Part shown: positions 44,372 through 57,101 of the stretch, piece by piece
Position numbering within the stretch: the stretch's first letter is position 1
Layout: each line of letters starts with the position of its first letter
Notes under the pieces: generated by a model
What the model was told of the DNA's origin: nothing
The model's input: the letters and a program-made list of their open reading frames with translations, nothing else
Databases searched by the model: none
Program-made: the position numbers and the translations under genes
From: Nitrosomonadales bacterium
Lineage (GTDB): Bacteria; Pseudomonadota; Gammaproteobacteria; Burkholderiales; Gallionellaceae
NCBI GenBank assembly: GCA_016213335.1
Contig: JACRAQ010000058.1
Location: forward strand, 1 to 58,584
Direction: 5' to 3'
Length of the DNA stretch: 58,584 nucleotides

Positions 44372-44839
44372 TTATATCCTCCCGTAGGTCAGTGCTGCGG
44401 GTCTTGCCGGGGGTTGCGGCCCCGGTGCGGGGGCGGCCTGTTTGGGCGGCACGGCAACCGGGCGTATCGCCTCCCACGCGCCTTTGAGATCGGAGAGCAG
44501 GCGGGAGACTTCGTCCAGCGCAGCAACGTCGTTTTTCAGGTTGGCGACCAGCAAGCGATGGCTCATGTAGTCATACAATGCCGAAAGATTCTGCGCCAGA
44601 TCGCCTCCCGCATTCCGGTCCAGGCTGGCTTTCAGCCCTTCGTCAATAATCGCGATGGCCTTGGTGATGGAAGCACCTTTCCCGGCAATCTCCTTGCGCA
44701 ATACCTGGTTTTTGGCGGAGGCAATCGCCAGGAGCGCGCCTTGGTAAAGCATCAATATAAGCTTGTGCGGATCGGCGCTCGGGACGCCGGTTTCCAGCCT
44801 GACATCGTTATAAGCCTTGATCGAAGAAGTGGCGTTCAT
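44372..44839 (-). CDS. fliS: FliS, flagellin export chaperone
   Basis: A 155-residue flagellin chaperone. The typical YNDVRLETGVPSADPHKLILMLYQGALLAI start and NLSALYDYMSHRLLVANLKND, then the DEVSRLLSDLKGAWEAI region, are clear. The C-terminal 25 residues are a Pro/Ala extension (PPKQAAPAPGPQPPARPAA) beyond the usual length. Its stop codon lies within the fliT ribosome site. Confidence 0.96.
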   Translation of the reverse strand: MNATSSIKAYNDVRLETGVPSADPHKLILMLYQGALLAIASAKNQVLRKEIAGKGASITKAIAIIDEGLKASLDRNAGGDLAQNLSALYDYMSHRLLVANLKNDVAALDEVSRLLSDLKGAWEAIRPVAVPPKQAAPAPGPQPPARPAALTYGRI

Positions 44840-44851
44840 GATTCTCTCCTG

Positions 44852-46864
44852 TTAAAGCCTGGTTTGATTTTGTAGGGCGGTTAGCTGTTGTGTCAGATAA
44901 TTGCTTGTCAAATTCATGCTGCTGAGCATGGTGTCCAGCGCGGTGAACTGTGCGCGATAACGTTTCTCGATCATTTCCAGTCGCTGATTCAGCGCATCGC
45001 GCTGCTTTCCGATGTCTTTGATGGTATTGTCGATTCCGGTTTTCCTGCCGCTCAGCTGGCCATCGCTTCCCAGCAACGATGTGGCAAGAGCGTCCAGAGT
45101 GAATGCGTAACCCTGGGAATAACTTGCCGTGCCGCGAACGCCCGTCGAGCCGCCGCTGACCAGGAGCTTGAGCCCCGTTGAATTGCCCGCACTGGAAGTG
45201 AGAAATTGCCCGGAGCCGGTTGCAGCCAGGCCATCAATTGTTCCGGCCACATCCACGCCTGCTGTGCTGGTTGTGGTACCCATGAAGGCAGAAACGGCAG
45301 TGCCCGATCCATCAGACAGGCTGACGCCGGAAGCAGAGCCGTAGCGGCTGGAAGTGAGCGTTAAAAAACCGCTGCCATCAACGGTGGCGGTCACTGAAGA
45401 ACCTGCTGCAGATATTGAGGTGTTGCCGTTGATGGCCGACTGCACCATTGCGGCAAGCTGGCTTGCCGTATAGCTGCCAGCCGTGAGCGCAACCGAAGCG
45501 GTTGTTCCATCCAGGGTGACATTGATCGCAGTGCTGGCTGCAATGGTGTTTAGTCCGGCATTCAGGTTGAAATTGCCAGCCGCTTTGCCTTGAGTGGCCA
45601 GCGTAGCCACGTTTACGGCATAGCTGCCGGGCCTGGTTGCCGAAGTTGCGGAACTGTAGCTGATCAGGCTGTCGGATGCCTTGCCTGTTGCTGCGAATAG
45701 CGAGGCAATGTCGCTGAAGTTGCTGGTGATGGCCGCATTCAGTTTGGATGCATCCAGCACCAGCGTCCCATCCTTCTGAAACGACACGCCAATCTGGGAC
45801 AGCGTGGAAAGCGAACCACCGGTATTGCCGACCGGCGTATTCAGCACCGAATGAATTTTCGCTTGCAACATCCGGACGGTGGAGTCACCCTGCAAAATGG
45901 AGCCTGTTTTCGTTTCAGGGTTGTAGGCGGATATGTCCTTCAATATCTTGTTCAGGTCGTTGTACGCTTTTACGAAGCTCTCCACGGATGACTTGATTGT
46001 GGCGTTATCGCGCGCCACAGTCAGGCTCACGGGTGTGGCCGTGGTTTTCTGAAGGCTCAGGGTCACGCCCTGAATAACGTCGGTGACAGTATTGCTGGTC
46101 TTGCTTACGGAAACGCCATCCACCTTGAATTCCGCATTTTGTGCCGTTGCGGTTTCGGCAAGGCTCTGCCCCGTGTTGTTGCCCGGGTCATGCGCGAGCA
46201 GATTGCTTAACGCGGTATCTCCCGTCACGCTGACTTTGATGCTATTGGTCTTGCCGATGCTATCCGAGGTCAGCACCAAGCGATAGGGTGAAGCGCCCCC
46301 ATCATTAATGATGGTCGCGGTTACGCCAATCTTTGCGGTATTGATGGCATCGCGGATGCCTTGCAGGCTATTATTGGTGGCGTCAATGGTGACGGTCTTG
46401 GTTCCTGCGCCACTGGAAGTGAATGTTGCGCCCGTGTATTTTCCCGTTGCGGCATCGAAGGTGCCGCCCGTGATGGCGCCGAAATCAAATGTCAGCGTGC
46501 CGTTGCCGATGGTGGCCGTGCTGCTGGCCTGTCCGGTTGCCGCCAGTTTCTGCGATTGCGCTAGTTTGGTGATGGCATCAAGGGAGTAAACTCCCGCAAT
46601 CGCGATGGACGAGGCCGAGGCGGTAAAAACACTGGTGTCGGATGGCGTGGCTTTCAACGCTTGCAATTTCGCCGTGCTGCTCAGGCCGGATATCGCGCTT
46701 TGAAAGTTAGACAGCGCCCCGCTGACGCTGCCATATGCCGAAAGTTTGGCCTGATAGCTGGCTTCTTTCTTGGCTAGTGCCGTCAACGGGCGCTGCTCCA
46801 CCGTCATCAACTGGCTGACAATGCTGTTGATGTCAAGGTTTGTCGATGTGGGTGTGGTTGCCAC
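44852..46864 (-). CDS. fliD: FliD, filament cap protein
   Basis: A 670-residue cap protein. The N-terminal FliD_N region (LDINSIVSQLMTVEQRPLTALAKKEASYQAKLSAYGSVSGALSNFQ), the middle IN-motif domains (NVTLDGTTASVALTAGSYTASQLAAMVQSAI) and the C-terminal coiled region (IDNTIKDIGKQRDALNQRLE, then RYRAQFTALDTMLSSMNLTSNYLTQQL) confirm it. It is longer than enteric FliD (468) because of added middle domains. It follows flaG by 12 bases. Confidence 0.96.
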   Translation of the reverse strand: MATTPTSTNLDINSIVSQLMTVEQRPLTALAKKEASYQAKLSAYGSVSGALSNFQSAISGLSSTAKLQALKATPSDTSVFTASASSIAIAGVYSLDAITKLAQSQKLAATGQASSTATIGNGTLTFDFGAITGGTFDAATGKYTGATFTSSGAGTKTVTIDATNNSLQGIRDAINTAKIGVTATIINDGGASPYRLVLTSDSIGKTNSIKVSVTGDTALSNLLAHDPGNNTGQSLAETATAQNAEFKVDGVSVSKTSNTVTDVIQGVTLSLQKTTATPVSLTVARDNATIKSSVESFVKAYNDLNKILKDISAYNPETKTGSILQGDSTVRMLQAKIHSVLNTPVGNTGGSLSTLSQIGVSFQKDGTLVLDASKLNAAITSNFSDIASLFAATGKASDSLISYSSATSATRPGSYAVNVATLATQGKAAGNFNLNAGLNTIAASTAINVTLDGTTASVALTAGSYTASQLAAMVQSAINGNTSISAAGSSVTATVDGSGFLTLTSSRYGSASGVSLSDGSGTAVSAFMGTTTSTAGVDVAGTIDGLAATGSGQFLTSSAGNSTGLKLLVSGGSTGVRGTASYSQGYAFTLDALATSLLGSDGQLSGRKTGIDNTIKDIGKQRDALNQRLEMIEKRYRAQFTALDTMLSSMNLTSNYLTQQLTALQNQTRL

Positions 46865-46876
46865 GATGTTTCTGCC

Positions 46877-47284
46877 TTACGCTTTTTGCTTCAGAAGCAG
46901 GCCTTGCTGAACCTGGTCTATGGCATGCGAAATCGCCAGCATCTCATCGGTCGGAAACTGGCGGATCACCTCTCCGGTTTCAGAATCCACCAGCTTGACG
47001 ACCTGCCTGTTTGTATCCTTGTCCATGCTGAACTCCAGGCTTCTGTTTGCCTGCTTCAGTGCCTTGTTGATGCTATCCACCACATTTTTCAATTGCTGTG
47101 CAGTAGGTTGTGGCGAGGGTTGTGGCTCAGCAGCCTGACTTACAGCAGACTGCTTTGCCTCTGTCGCATCAGATTTTGATTCAGTCTTTGGGGGCGGAGG
47201 CGAAACAACGACAGGCGCACTACCGCTAGTGAGCCTGGCAGGCTGTGGAGCCTGTGCCGTGTTGGTTATGTTCTGGATGAGCAT
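46877..47284 (-). CDS. flaG: FlaG-family protein
   Basis: A 135-residue FlaG protein; FlaG affects filament length in polar flagellates. The N-terminal half is Pro/Ser-rich and disordered; the C-terminal half has the diagnostic LKNVVDSINKALKQANRSLEFSMDKDTNRQVVKLVDSETGEVIRQFPTDEMLAIS region. AAAGGAGGG precedes the ATG at 47284. It lies between fliC and fliD, after a strong hairpin. Confidence 0.94.
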   Translation of the reverse strand: MLIQNITNTAQAPQPARLTSGSAPVVVSPPPPKTESKSDATEAKQSAVSQAAEPQPSPQPTAQQLKNVVDSINKALKQANRSLEFSMDKDTNRQVVKLVDSETGEVIRQFPTDEMLAISHAIDQVQQGLLLKQKA

Positions 47285-47305
47285 TTTGACCCTCCTTTGC
47301 TTAGG

Positions 47306-47333
47306 AATCCCGGCCGGCGCTCCGGCCGGGATT
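47306..47333. terminator. Hairpin between fliC and flaG
   Basis: A perfect 12-base stem, AATCCCGGCCGG/CCGGCCGGGATT, with CGCT loop, 21 bases downstream of the fliC stop. It lacks a U-tract but is very stable. It may terminate most fliC transcripts or protect their 3' end while allowing some read-through into flaG-fliD-fliS-fliT, which have no other visible promoter. Confidence 0.7.
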
Positions 47334-47354
47334 GCTCTTCCTTATATGCTCAGC

Positions 47355-48881
47355 TTATTTCAGCAGGTTCAGAACAGTACTTGGCAACTGGTTCGCCTGT
47401 GCCAGCATCGCCGTGCCAGCTTGTTGCAGGATCTGGTTACGGGTCAGTTGTGCCGTTTCCGCCGCAAAGTCGGCATCCTGGATGCGGCTGCGCGAAGCGG
47501 TCAGGTTCTCCGCCGTGGCCGATAGGCTGGTGATCACCGACTCGAAGCGGTTCTGGATCGCGCCGAAGGTACTGCGCAAGGTGCTGACAGTCGTCAGCGC
47601 GGCATCGATGCGGGTGATCGTATTATTAGCGCCAGCCACAGTCAGAACATTGGCCGAGGAGATAGTCGTCGAATCCTTGGCAATCGTGGTGCTGGCACCT
47701 GCAAAACCCATAATCGCGCCATCACCCGTGATCACGATGTTTTCATTGGCCGTCAAGGTCAGACGCCCGCCATTGACTGCGGCGGCAACTGCACTGTTGT
47801 TGGTGGCATTGGCAACCGTACTAATCTGGCCGTCATAGAACGTCACGCCATTGACGACCGACGAGCCGCCTGCTCCGGCAGTGACGCCGCCGGAAACCAA
47901 GGCAGTCCCTCCCACGGTCTCGCCAATGGCGATGTCGCGGCCGTCCGCAGCCGTGAGACGCAGGTTGGCGCCACTCAATGAAGCAGTGACTCCGGTAGTC
48001 GATTGATAGGAGTTAATCGCGTCGGTGATTTGCTGCGTGGTCAGCGGTGTGGCGTTGGGAACGCTTACGGCGTTGTAAATCGATTGGCCGTTGATCATGA
48101 GACTGTAGGTGCTGGTGTTGTCCACGGCGCCGACTACGTTCGCAATGCCGAATTCGACATTATTCGTCGCGGATACCGACAAGCCCGCCACGTTGGCGTT
48201 ACTGATGGCTACGGCCTTTGAGTAGGCGCTGCCCACCGATTGACCATTGGATGCGCCGGCGACCGAGGCAAGGACGGTTGTTGCCGTGCCGGAGCCAACC
48301 TGGATCGTGCCGGTTCCGGTTAAAGCAGCCACCGTCACCTCTGCCGAGGAGGTGCCTGTCGCGACCTGTCCCATCGCAGATGTACGCATGCTGGTCGCAA
48401 TTCCAACGGTGATCGTCTCGCCGACGTTGGCGCCCACCTGGAAGGTGGCGTTGCCGAAAGTGCCGTCGAGAATCTTCTGGCTGTTGAAGGAAGTCTGAAC
48501 CGCCGTGCGATCGATCTCGGCCAGGCGCTGCTGAACTTCCAGGTCCAAGGCGGCGCGGTCGGACGCGCTGTTGGTCGAGTTGGCCGACTGGACGGCCAGT
48601 TCGCGGATGCGCTGCAGGTTGGAGGTCACCTCGGCCAGCGCGCCTTCGCCGGTCTGCGCCAGCGAGATACCATCGTTCGAGTTGCGGACCGCCTGGTTGA
48701 GGCCGCGGATCTGGGTCGTGAAACGCTCGGAAATCGCAAGCCCCGCCGCATCATCCTTGGCGCTGTTGATGCGCAAGCCGGAAGACAAACGCTGCAAAGA
48801 TGTCGCCAGGGCAGACTGGCTGGCATTCAGGTTGCGTTGCGCATTCAGCGACGCGATATTGGTGTTGATAATGGCTGGCAT
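47355..48881 (-). CDS. fliC: Flagellin FliC
   Basis: A 508-residue flagellin. The D0/D1 ends are typical: [20 protein letters not shown] at the start, [20 protein letters not shown] nearby, and the C-terminal [30 protein letters not shown] with [21 protein letters not shown]. The variable middle (residues ~180-400) contains a hook-IN-like motif ([31 protein letters not shown]). AAGGAGAATTAAA precedes ATG 48881. Two tandem sigma-28 promoters lie upstream. Only one flagellin gene is present in the window. Confidence 0.97.
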   Translation of the reverse strand: MPAIINTNIASLNAQRNLNASQSALATSLQRLSSGLRINSAKDDAAGLAISERFTTQIRGLNQAVRNSNDGISLAQTGEGALAEVTSNLQRIRELAVQSANSTNSASDRAALDLEVQQRLAEIDRTAVQTSFNSQKILDGTFGNATFQVGANVGETITVGIATSMRTSAMGQVATGTSSAEVTVAALTGTGTIQVGSGTATTVLASVAGASNGQSVGSAYSKAVAISNANVAGLSVSATNNVEFGIANVVGAVDNTSTYSLMINGQSIYNAVSVPNATPLTTQQITDAINSYQSTTGVTASLSGANLRLTAADGRDIAIGETVGGTALVSGGVTAGAGGSSVVNGVTFYDGQISTVANATNNSAVAAAVNGGRLTLTANENIVITGDGAIMGFAGASTTIAKDSTTISSANVLTVAGANNTITRIDAALTTVSTLRSTFGAIQNRFESVITSLSATAENLTASRSRIQDADFAAETAQLTRNQILQQAGTAMLAQANQLPSTVLNLLK

Positions 48882-48979
48882 TTTAATTCTCCTTAATAAC
48901 TGTTCCGTTATCCGGCGCGGTGGCCGTTCACTTTGGTCTGCCTTGTGCCGCAAGGCTCATCAACCGCCGTTAGATTTGG

Positions 48980-49006
48980 TTATCGGAGAAAGACGGAAAA
49001 ACTTTA
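48980..49006 (-). promoter_or_regulatory. Sigma-28 promoter of fliC, proximal
   Basis: On the minus strand TAAAGTTT, 11 bases, TCCGATAA; the -35 is perfect and the -10 has 7 of 8 matches. It lies about 100 bases before the fliC ATG, giving a long leader. Confidence 0.9.
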
Positions 49007-49052
49007 ACGCGATATGCGCTTTGTGCGGCTTGGGTATTTACGGCCGGACAGG

Positions 49053-49079
49053 TTATCGGGCGGGGTGCGGAAAACTTTA
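49053..49079 (-). promoter_or_regulatory. Sigma-28 promoter of fliC, distal
   Basis: On the minus strand TAAAGTTT, 11 bases, CCCGATAA, again 8 of 8 and 7 of 8 matches with the same spacing. It lies exactly 73 bases upstream of the proximal copy. Its surroundings differ from the proximal copy, so an old duplication or independent origin are both possible. Confidence 0.88.
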
Positions 49080-49126
49080 GAGGCGTTCTTTAAATTGAAT
49101 CCAGGCAATGAGTTGCAGGCGAAGTT

Positions 49127-50524
49127 TCAGCGGCGCTGCTGCACCCACTCGATCAGCGCATCCTGCGCGGCTTGCCCGGATTTTGCGTTCGGGTGGTTGA
49201 TAAAGAACACCACGATCCATTCGCGGCCAGCACGCGACCTGACGTAACCGGCGATGGTCTTGACGCCTTCCAGAGTGCCGGTTTTCAGGTGGGCGTGGCT
49301 GGCGGCAGGGCTGCCCCGGAGGCGCTTCTTCGCCGAACCGTCCACGCCGTGAATGGGCAGCGAGGCCACCAGTTCCGCGCTCAGCGGGCCGGTTGCCGCG
49401 CTTTGCAGCAGTTGCGCGAGATGCTGCGGGCTGATGCGCTCTGCGCGCGAAAGCCCCGCCCCGTTTTCCAGCACCAGTTCGGGAAAGTCCAGCGCTTTGC
49501 GCTTGAGCCAATCCTGCATGGTTTGAATGCTGCGCGGGAGGGAGGCGCTTGCTCCATCTGCCGCGCCCAGGGTCAGGTACAGTTGCCGCGCCATGACGTT
49601 GTTGCTGAACTTGTTGATGTCGCGGATCACTTCGGACAAGGGCGCGGACTGATGGGTGGAGAACAGCTGCGCATCCGCACCAGCTGTCCCCTCGCGTGCG
49701 CCGCCTTGCAGCGTGCCGCCCATTTCCTGCCACAGCACGCGGAATACTGCCGCGACATAGCGCGTGTGCGGCATCACGCTCAGGTTCTGCTCGCGCTCAC
49801 CGCATTCGCTCGGATAAGCGCCTTGCAGGATCACGCTGTCGCCGTCCGGCTGCACGCGGATGGCGTCGTCCCAGTTGTCGCATCCGCCCTTGGCCGGATG
49901 GGGCGCCAGCCGGTTGTCCAGGGTTATGCCGGCCAGCTCGGGTTCGCTGATGACTTTCAGCGCGCTTCCGTCCGGCAGATAGCGCAGCCGCAAGGTATTG
50001 AAATTCAGCAGCAGCGCATCGGGGCCGACGTTGTAGGCGCGCGCCGGGTCGTTGTCGAAGGCGGCAGGGTCATGCGCGGGCAGATCAAAGAAGCTGCGGT
50101 CCAGCACCAGGTCGCCGTGTATCTCGCGCAGGCCGCGTGCGCGCAGTTCGCGCAGCCACAGCCAGAACTGCTCGATGGTGAATTTCGGGTCGCCGTAGCC
50201 CTTCAGTACCAGATCGCCCTGCAACACGCCCTGCTCCAGCTTGCCGTCCAGCCACGCCTCGGTCTTCCAGGTATAAGCCGGGCCAAGCAGCTCCAGCCCG
50301 GCATAGGTGGTGAGCAGCTTCATGGTGGAGGCCGGGTTCATCGGCGCCTTCGCGTTCACCTCGATAAGCGGCGCGCGCGCATTGACCTCGCGCACCACGA
50401 CACCGGCTGCGGACAGTGGAATATGCGCTTTTTTCAGCTCCTTCAGCACTTGCGGGGGCAGCGGCGCGGCTTGCGCTCCTGCTGCCAGCAATAAGGAAAA
50501 GAACAAGACATGAACAGGTTTCAT
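49127..50524 (-). CDS. dacB: DacB, D-alanyl-D-alanine carboxypeptidase/endopeptidase (PBP4)
   Basis: A 465-residue periplasmic penicillin-binding protein 4 that trims and cleaves peptidoglycan cross-links. Signal peptide (MKPVHVLFFSLLLAAGAQA), then the active-site motif S-T-M-K at residues 66-69 (NPASTMKLLT), the S-N-N motif in INKFSNNVMARQ and K-T-G in HLKTGTLEGVKTIAGYV. A domain insertion between the first two motifs (residues ~85-270) is normal for this class. The ATG at 50524 begins the signal peptide directly; a TTG four codons upstream is less likely. It lies eight bases after bioA. Confidence 0.94.
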   Translation of the reverse strand: MKPVHVLFFSLLLAAGAQAAPLPPQVLKELKKAHIPLSAAGVVVREVNARAPLIEVNAKAPMNPASTMKLLTTYAGLELLGPAYTWKTEAWLDGKLEQGVLQGDLVLKGYGDPKFTIEQFWLWLRELRARGLREIHGDLVLDRSFFDLPAHDPAAFDNDPARAYNVGPDALLLNFNTLRLRYLPDGSALKVISEPELAGITLDNRLAPHPAKGGCDNWDDAIRVQPDGDSVILQGAYPSECGEREQNLSVMPHTRYVAAVFRVLWQEMGGTLQGGAREGTAGADAQLFSTHQSAPLSEVIRDINKFSNNVMARQLYLTLGAADGASASLPRSIQTMQDWLKRKALDFPELVLENGAGLSRAERISPQHLAQLLQSAATGPLSAELVASLPIHGVDGSAKKRLRGSPAASHAHLKTGTLEGVKTIAGYVRSRAGREWIVVFFINHPNAKSGQAAQDALIEWVQQRR

Positions 50525-50532
50525 GGTGGCGC

Positions 50533-51885
50533 TCAAACAAGACGTTCGATGATCGCCAGCATACGCTCGACCAGCATATCCATTTCCGCGTCGCCGATGA
50601 CATAAGGCGGCATGAAGTAAACGGTTTTGCCGATCGGGCGCAGCAGCAGTTCCCGTTCCAGCCCAAGCATGAAGCAGCGCTGGGCAAAATCGCCATGCGG
50701 GCTGTCCACCTCAAACGCCCAGATCATGCCGGTATTGCGGAAGTGGCGCACTTTGGGGTGGCCGGCCAGCGGACCGGCGATGCGGTTGAAGCGGGCAACT
50801 TTGCTGCGGTTGGCGTCCAGCACCCCATCCTGCGCGAAAATGTCCAGCGTGGCCAGGGCAGCGCGGCAGGCCAGCGGGTTACCGCTGTATGAATGCGAGT
50901 GCAGGAAGCCGCGCGCCATTTCGTCGGCATAGAACGCGCGATAAATATTATCCGTGCTCATCACCAGCGACAGCGGAAGATAGCCGCCGCTGATGCCTTT
51001 GGACAGGCACAGAAAATCCGGTGTGATTCCCGAGCCCCTCTCCTCACGGGGGAGGGGTTGGGGTGGGGGAGCCTGCTCGCAGGCAAACATGGTTCCGGTG
51101 CGTCCCATGCCCACCGCAATTTCATCGGCGATCAGGTGTACCCCGTAGCGGTCGCACAGCGCGCGCGCGCGCTGCAGGTAAACCGGGTGGTACATCGCCA
51201 TGCCCGCCGCACCCTGCACCAGCGGCTCCACGATGAAAGCCGCGAGGCTGGCGTGATGTTGCTGCAAATGAGCTTCCAGCCGCTCCGCACAGCGCAGCGC
51301 AAAATCCCGCGCGCTTTCCCCTTGCGCTGCATGGCGCCAGTCCGGGCTGGGCACGGTGGCCTGGCGCTTCAGCAGCGCGCCGTAAGCCTCGCGGAACAGC
51401 GCCACATCGGTGACCGACAACGCCCCCAGGGTTTCCCCGTGATAGCTGTTTTGCAGGCTGATAAAGCCATTTTTGCCCGGCTTGCCTTCGTTGCGCCAGT
51501 AGTGAGCGCTCATTTTTAGCGCGATCTCGATAGCCGAAGCGCCGTCCGAAGCGAAAAAGCAGTGGCCCAGTCCGGCGGGCGCCAGCTGGGCCAGCCGCTC
51601 GGACAATTGCACTGCCGGTTCATGGGTGAAGCCCGCCAGCATCACGTGCTCCAGCTTGCCGAGCTGGTCGGCGATCGCCGCGTTGATGCGCGGGTTGCAG
51701 TGCCCGAACAGGTTGACCCACCACGAGCTCACCGCATCCAGGTAGCGCCTGCCGTCGAAATCGTACAGCCACGCGCCCTCGCCGCGTGCGATCGGCACCA
51801 GCGACAGCGCTTCGTGGCGCTTCATCTGCGTGCAGGGGTGCCAGACGGCGGCGCGGGAACGGGCGAGCAAATCGGAGTTGGGCAT
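50533..51885 (-). CDS. bioA: BioA, adenosylmethionine-8-amino-7-oxononanoate aminotransferase
   Basis: A 450-residue PLP-dependent enzyme of biotin synthesis, converting KAPA to DAPA with S-adenosylmethionine as amino donor. Conserved features: WHPCTQM near residue 15, DAVSSWWVNLFGHCNP, the phosphate-binding DGASAIEIALKM, DEIAVGMGRTG and the PLP lysine K296 in LCLSKGISGGYLPLS. Residues 273-285 (PPPQPLPREERGS) are an insertion encoded by a palindromic repeat just before the ITPDFLCLSKG block. No other bio gene is next to it. The frame is intact, so the enzyme is probably active. Confidence 0.95.
   Translation of the reverse strand: MPNSDLLARSRAAVWHPCTQMKRHEALSLVPIARGEGAWLYDFDGRRYLDAVSSWWVNLFGHCNPRINAAIADQLGKLEHVMLAGFTHEPAVQLSERLAQLAPAGLGHCFFASDGASAIEIALKMSAHYWRNEGKPGKNGFISLQNSYHGETLGALSVTDVALFREAYGALLKRQATVPSPDWRHAAQGESARDFALRCAERLEAHLQQHHASLAAFIVEPLVQGAAGMAMYHPVYLQRARALCDRYGVHLIADEIAVGMGRTGTMFACEQAPPPQPLPREERGSGITPDFLCLSKGISGGYLPLSLVMSTDNIYRAFYADEMARGFLHSHSYSGNPLACRAALATLDIFAQDGVLDANRSKVARFNRIAGPLAGHPKVRHFRNTGMIWAFEVDSPHGDFAQRCFMLGLERELLLRPIGKTVYFMPPYVIGDAEMDMLVERMLAIIERLV
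51031..51069. repeat. In-frame CTCTCC..GGGGGA..GGGG repeat inside bioA
   Basis: A 39-base insert whose core CCCCTCTCCTCACGGGGGAG is followed by GGGTTGGGGTGGGGG. It matches the type of repeat at 14849-14887. The length is a multiple of three and adds 13 residues to BioA without a stop codon. Confidence 0.75.
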
Positions 51886-51991
51886 GGGCGAGGGAGATGG
51901 TGGCCTGCCACAATTCTATGTTGGCAGAGGGCTGGCAGTAAAGGAAGCCGCGTTTACGGCCGCGTGTAGCTTATTCGGCGCTCCCATAATG

Positions 51992-51997
51992 TATAAT
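51992..51997 (+). promoter_or_regulatory. Probable -10 box of the hemE promoter
   Basis: A perfect TATAAT preceded by TG, 50 bases before the hemE ATG, in the 161-base divergent space to bioA. The -35 region is weak. Confidence 0.5.
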
Positions 51998-52046
51998 CGG
52001 GCCGTAGCGCCGGAACAATTCAAACCTAAAATCAATAGAGAACCAC

Positions 52047-53111
52047 ATGAACGCCAAACTGAAAAACGATACCTTCCTGCGCGCCTTGCTGCGCCAGCCG
52101 ACGGAATATACCCCACTGTGGATGATGCGCCAGGCCGGGCGTTACTTGCCGGAATACTGTGCTACGCGCAAGCGCGCGGGCAGTTTCCTGAATCTGTGCA
52201 AGAGCCCGGACATGGCCACGGAAGTCACGCTGCAACCGCTGGATCGCTTCCCGCTGGATGCGGCCATCCTGTTTTCCGACATCCTCACCGTGCCGGACGC
52301 GATGGGCCTCGGGCTGTACTTCGCCGAAGGCGAAGGCCCCAAGTTCGAGCGCCCCCTGCACAGCGAAGCCGCCATCAAGGCGCTGCGCGCGCCCGACATC
52401 GGCAGGGATCTGCGCTATGTGACCGACGCGGTATCGCAAATCCGCAAGGCGCTGGATGGCCGCGTGCCGCTGATCGGCTTTTCCGGCAGCCCGTGGACGC
52501 TGTCCTGCTACATGGTGGAAGGCGGCAGCAGCGACGATTACGCGCGCGTGAAGACGCTGATGTACGCGGAGCCCAAGCTGATGCACCACATCCTGGATGT
52601 CACCGCGCAGGCGGTGACGCAATACCTCAACGCGCAGATCGAGGCCGGCGCCCAGGCAGTGATGATTTTCGATTCCTGGGGCGGCGCGCTGTCGCACTAC
52701 GCTTACCACGAGTTTTCTCTGGCTTATATGCAGCGCATCGTGGGGGGGCTGAAGCGCGAGCACGACGGCGCCAAGGTGCCGGTGATCGTATTCACCAAGG
52801 GCGGCGGATTGTGGATCGAGAGCATTGCCGACATCGGCTGCGATGCCGTGGGACTGGACTGGACCATGGATATCGGCGTCGCGCGGCAGAAAGTCGGCCA
52901 CAAGGTCGCGCTGCAGGGCAACCTGGATCCGAACGTACTGTTCGCCACGCCGGAAGCCATCCGTGCCGAAACCGAGCGCATTCTGGCCAGTTACGGCTAC
53001 GGCAGCGGCCACGTGTTCAACCTTGGGCACGGCATTTCCCAGTTTACCGACCCGGAAAATGCGGCGGCGCTGGTGCAGGCAGTGCATGAGCTCAGCAGGA
53101 AATACCACTAA
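52047..53111 (+). CDS. hemE: HemE, uroporphyrinogen decarboxylase
   Basis: A 354-residue heme-pathway enzyme that decarboxylates uroporphyrinogen III to coproporphyrinogen III. The N-terminal substrate-binding block [28 protein letters not shown] and the [34 protein letters not shown] and [10 protein letters not shown] segments are all present, including the catalytic Asp in FSDIL. Length is normal. The ATG follows AGAGAACCAC, a modest ribosome site. Confidence 0.97.
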   Translation: MNAKLKNDTFLRALLRQPTEYTPLWMMRQAGRYLPEYCATRKRAGSFLNLCKSPDMATEVTLQPLDRFPLDAAILFSDILTVPDAMGLGLYFAEGEGPKFERPLHSEAAIKALRAPDIGRDLRYVTDAVSQIRKALDGRVPLIGFSGSPWTLSCYMVEGGSSDDYARVKTLMYAEPKLMHHILDVTAQAVTQYLNAQIEAGAQAVMIFDSWGGALSHYAYHEFSLAYMQRIVGGLKREHDGAKVPVIVFTKGGGLWIESIADIGCDAVGLDWTMDIGVARQKVGHKVALQGNLDPNVLFATPEAIRAETERILASYGYGSGHVFNLGHGISQFTDPENAAALVQAVHELSRKYH

Positions 53112-53175
53112 GCCTGAACCCGAAGCTGCGCCCGTGCTTGGCCGGACTGGCTGAAACATATCGCATCAGTTACCT

Positions 53176-53204
53176 CGAGGAGAGCTGCAGAACGGCTCTC
53201 CTCG
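53176..53204. terminator. Hairpin between hemE and metH
   Basis: A perfect 10-base stem, CGAGGAGAGC/GCTCTCCTCG, with a 9-base loop. It may end hemE transcription or lie in a metH leader if transcription starts upstream of it. There is no U-tract. Confidence 0.5.
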
Positions 53205-53224
53205 CCAACCCCCTCCTCGTTGCA

Positions 53225-53233
53225 TGGTAAAAT
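53225..53233 (+). promoter_or_regulatory. Extended -10 promoter of metH
   Basis: TGGTAAAAT, an extended -10 element (TG-n-TAAAAT), about 28 bases before the metH ATG. No good -35 is needed for this promoter type. It would start transcription after the hairpin at 53176-53204. Confidence 0.5.
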
Positions 53234-53260
53234 CCGCGCTCATTCAATGGGCCGCAAACC

Positions 53261-57016
<3,756 letters not shown>

Positions 57017-57101
57017 TTATTGCTAACCTTGCTGCTGTGTGCTGGCATTTTTTAACCACGGCTTGTTGAGCAAGCCACAATATAGAAGGGAAATACGCAA
57101 C

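Noticed and set aside
53173-53210. SAH-riboswitch-like sequence (GAGGAG-x-GCTGCA) upstream of metH
   Set aside because: Only a short part of the consensus matches, and the conserved AGGCTCG strand and full pseudoknot layout are missing. The sequence is fully explained as a simple 10-base hairpin.
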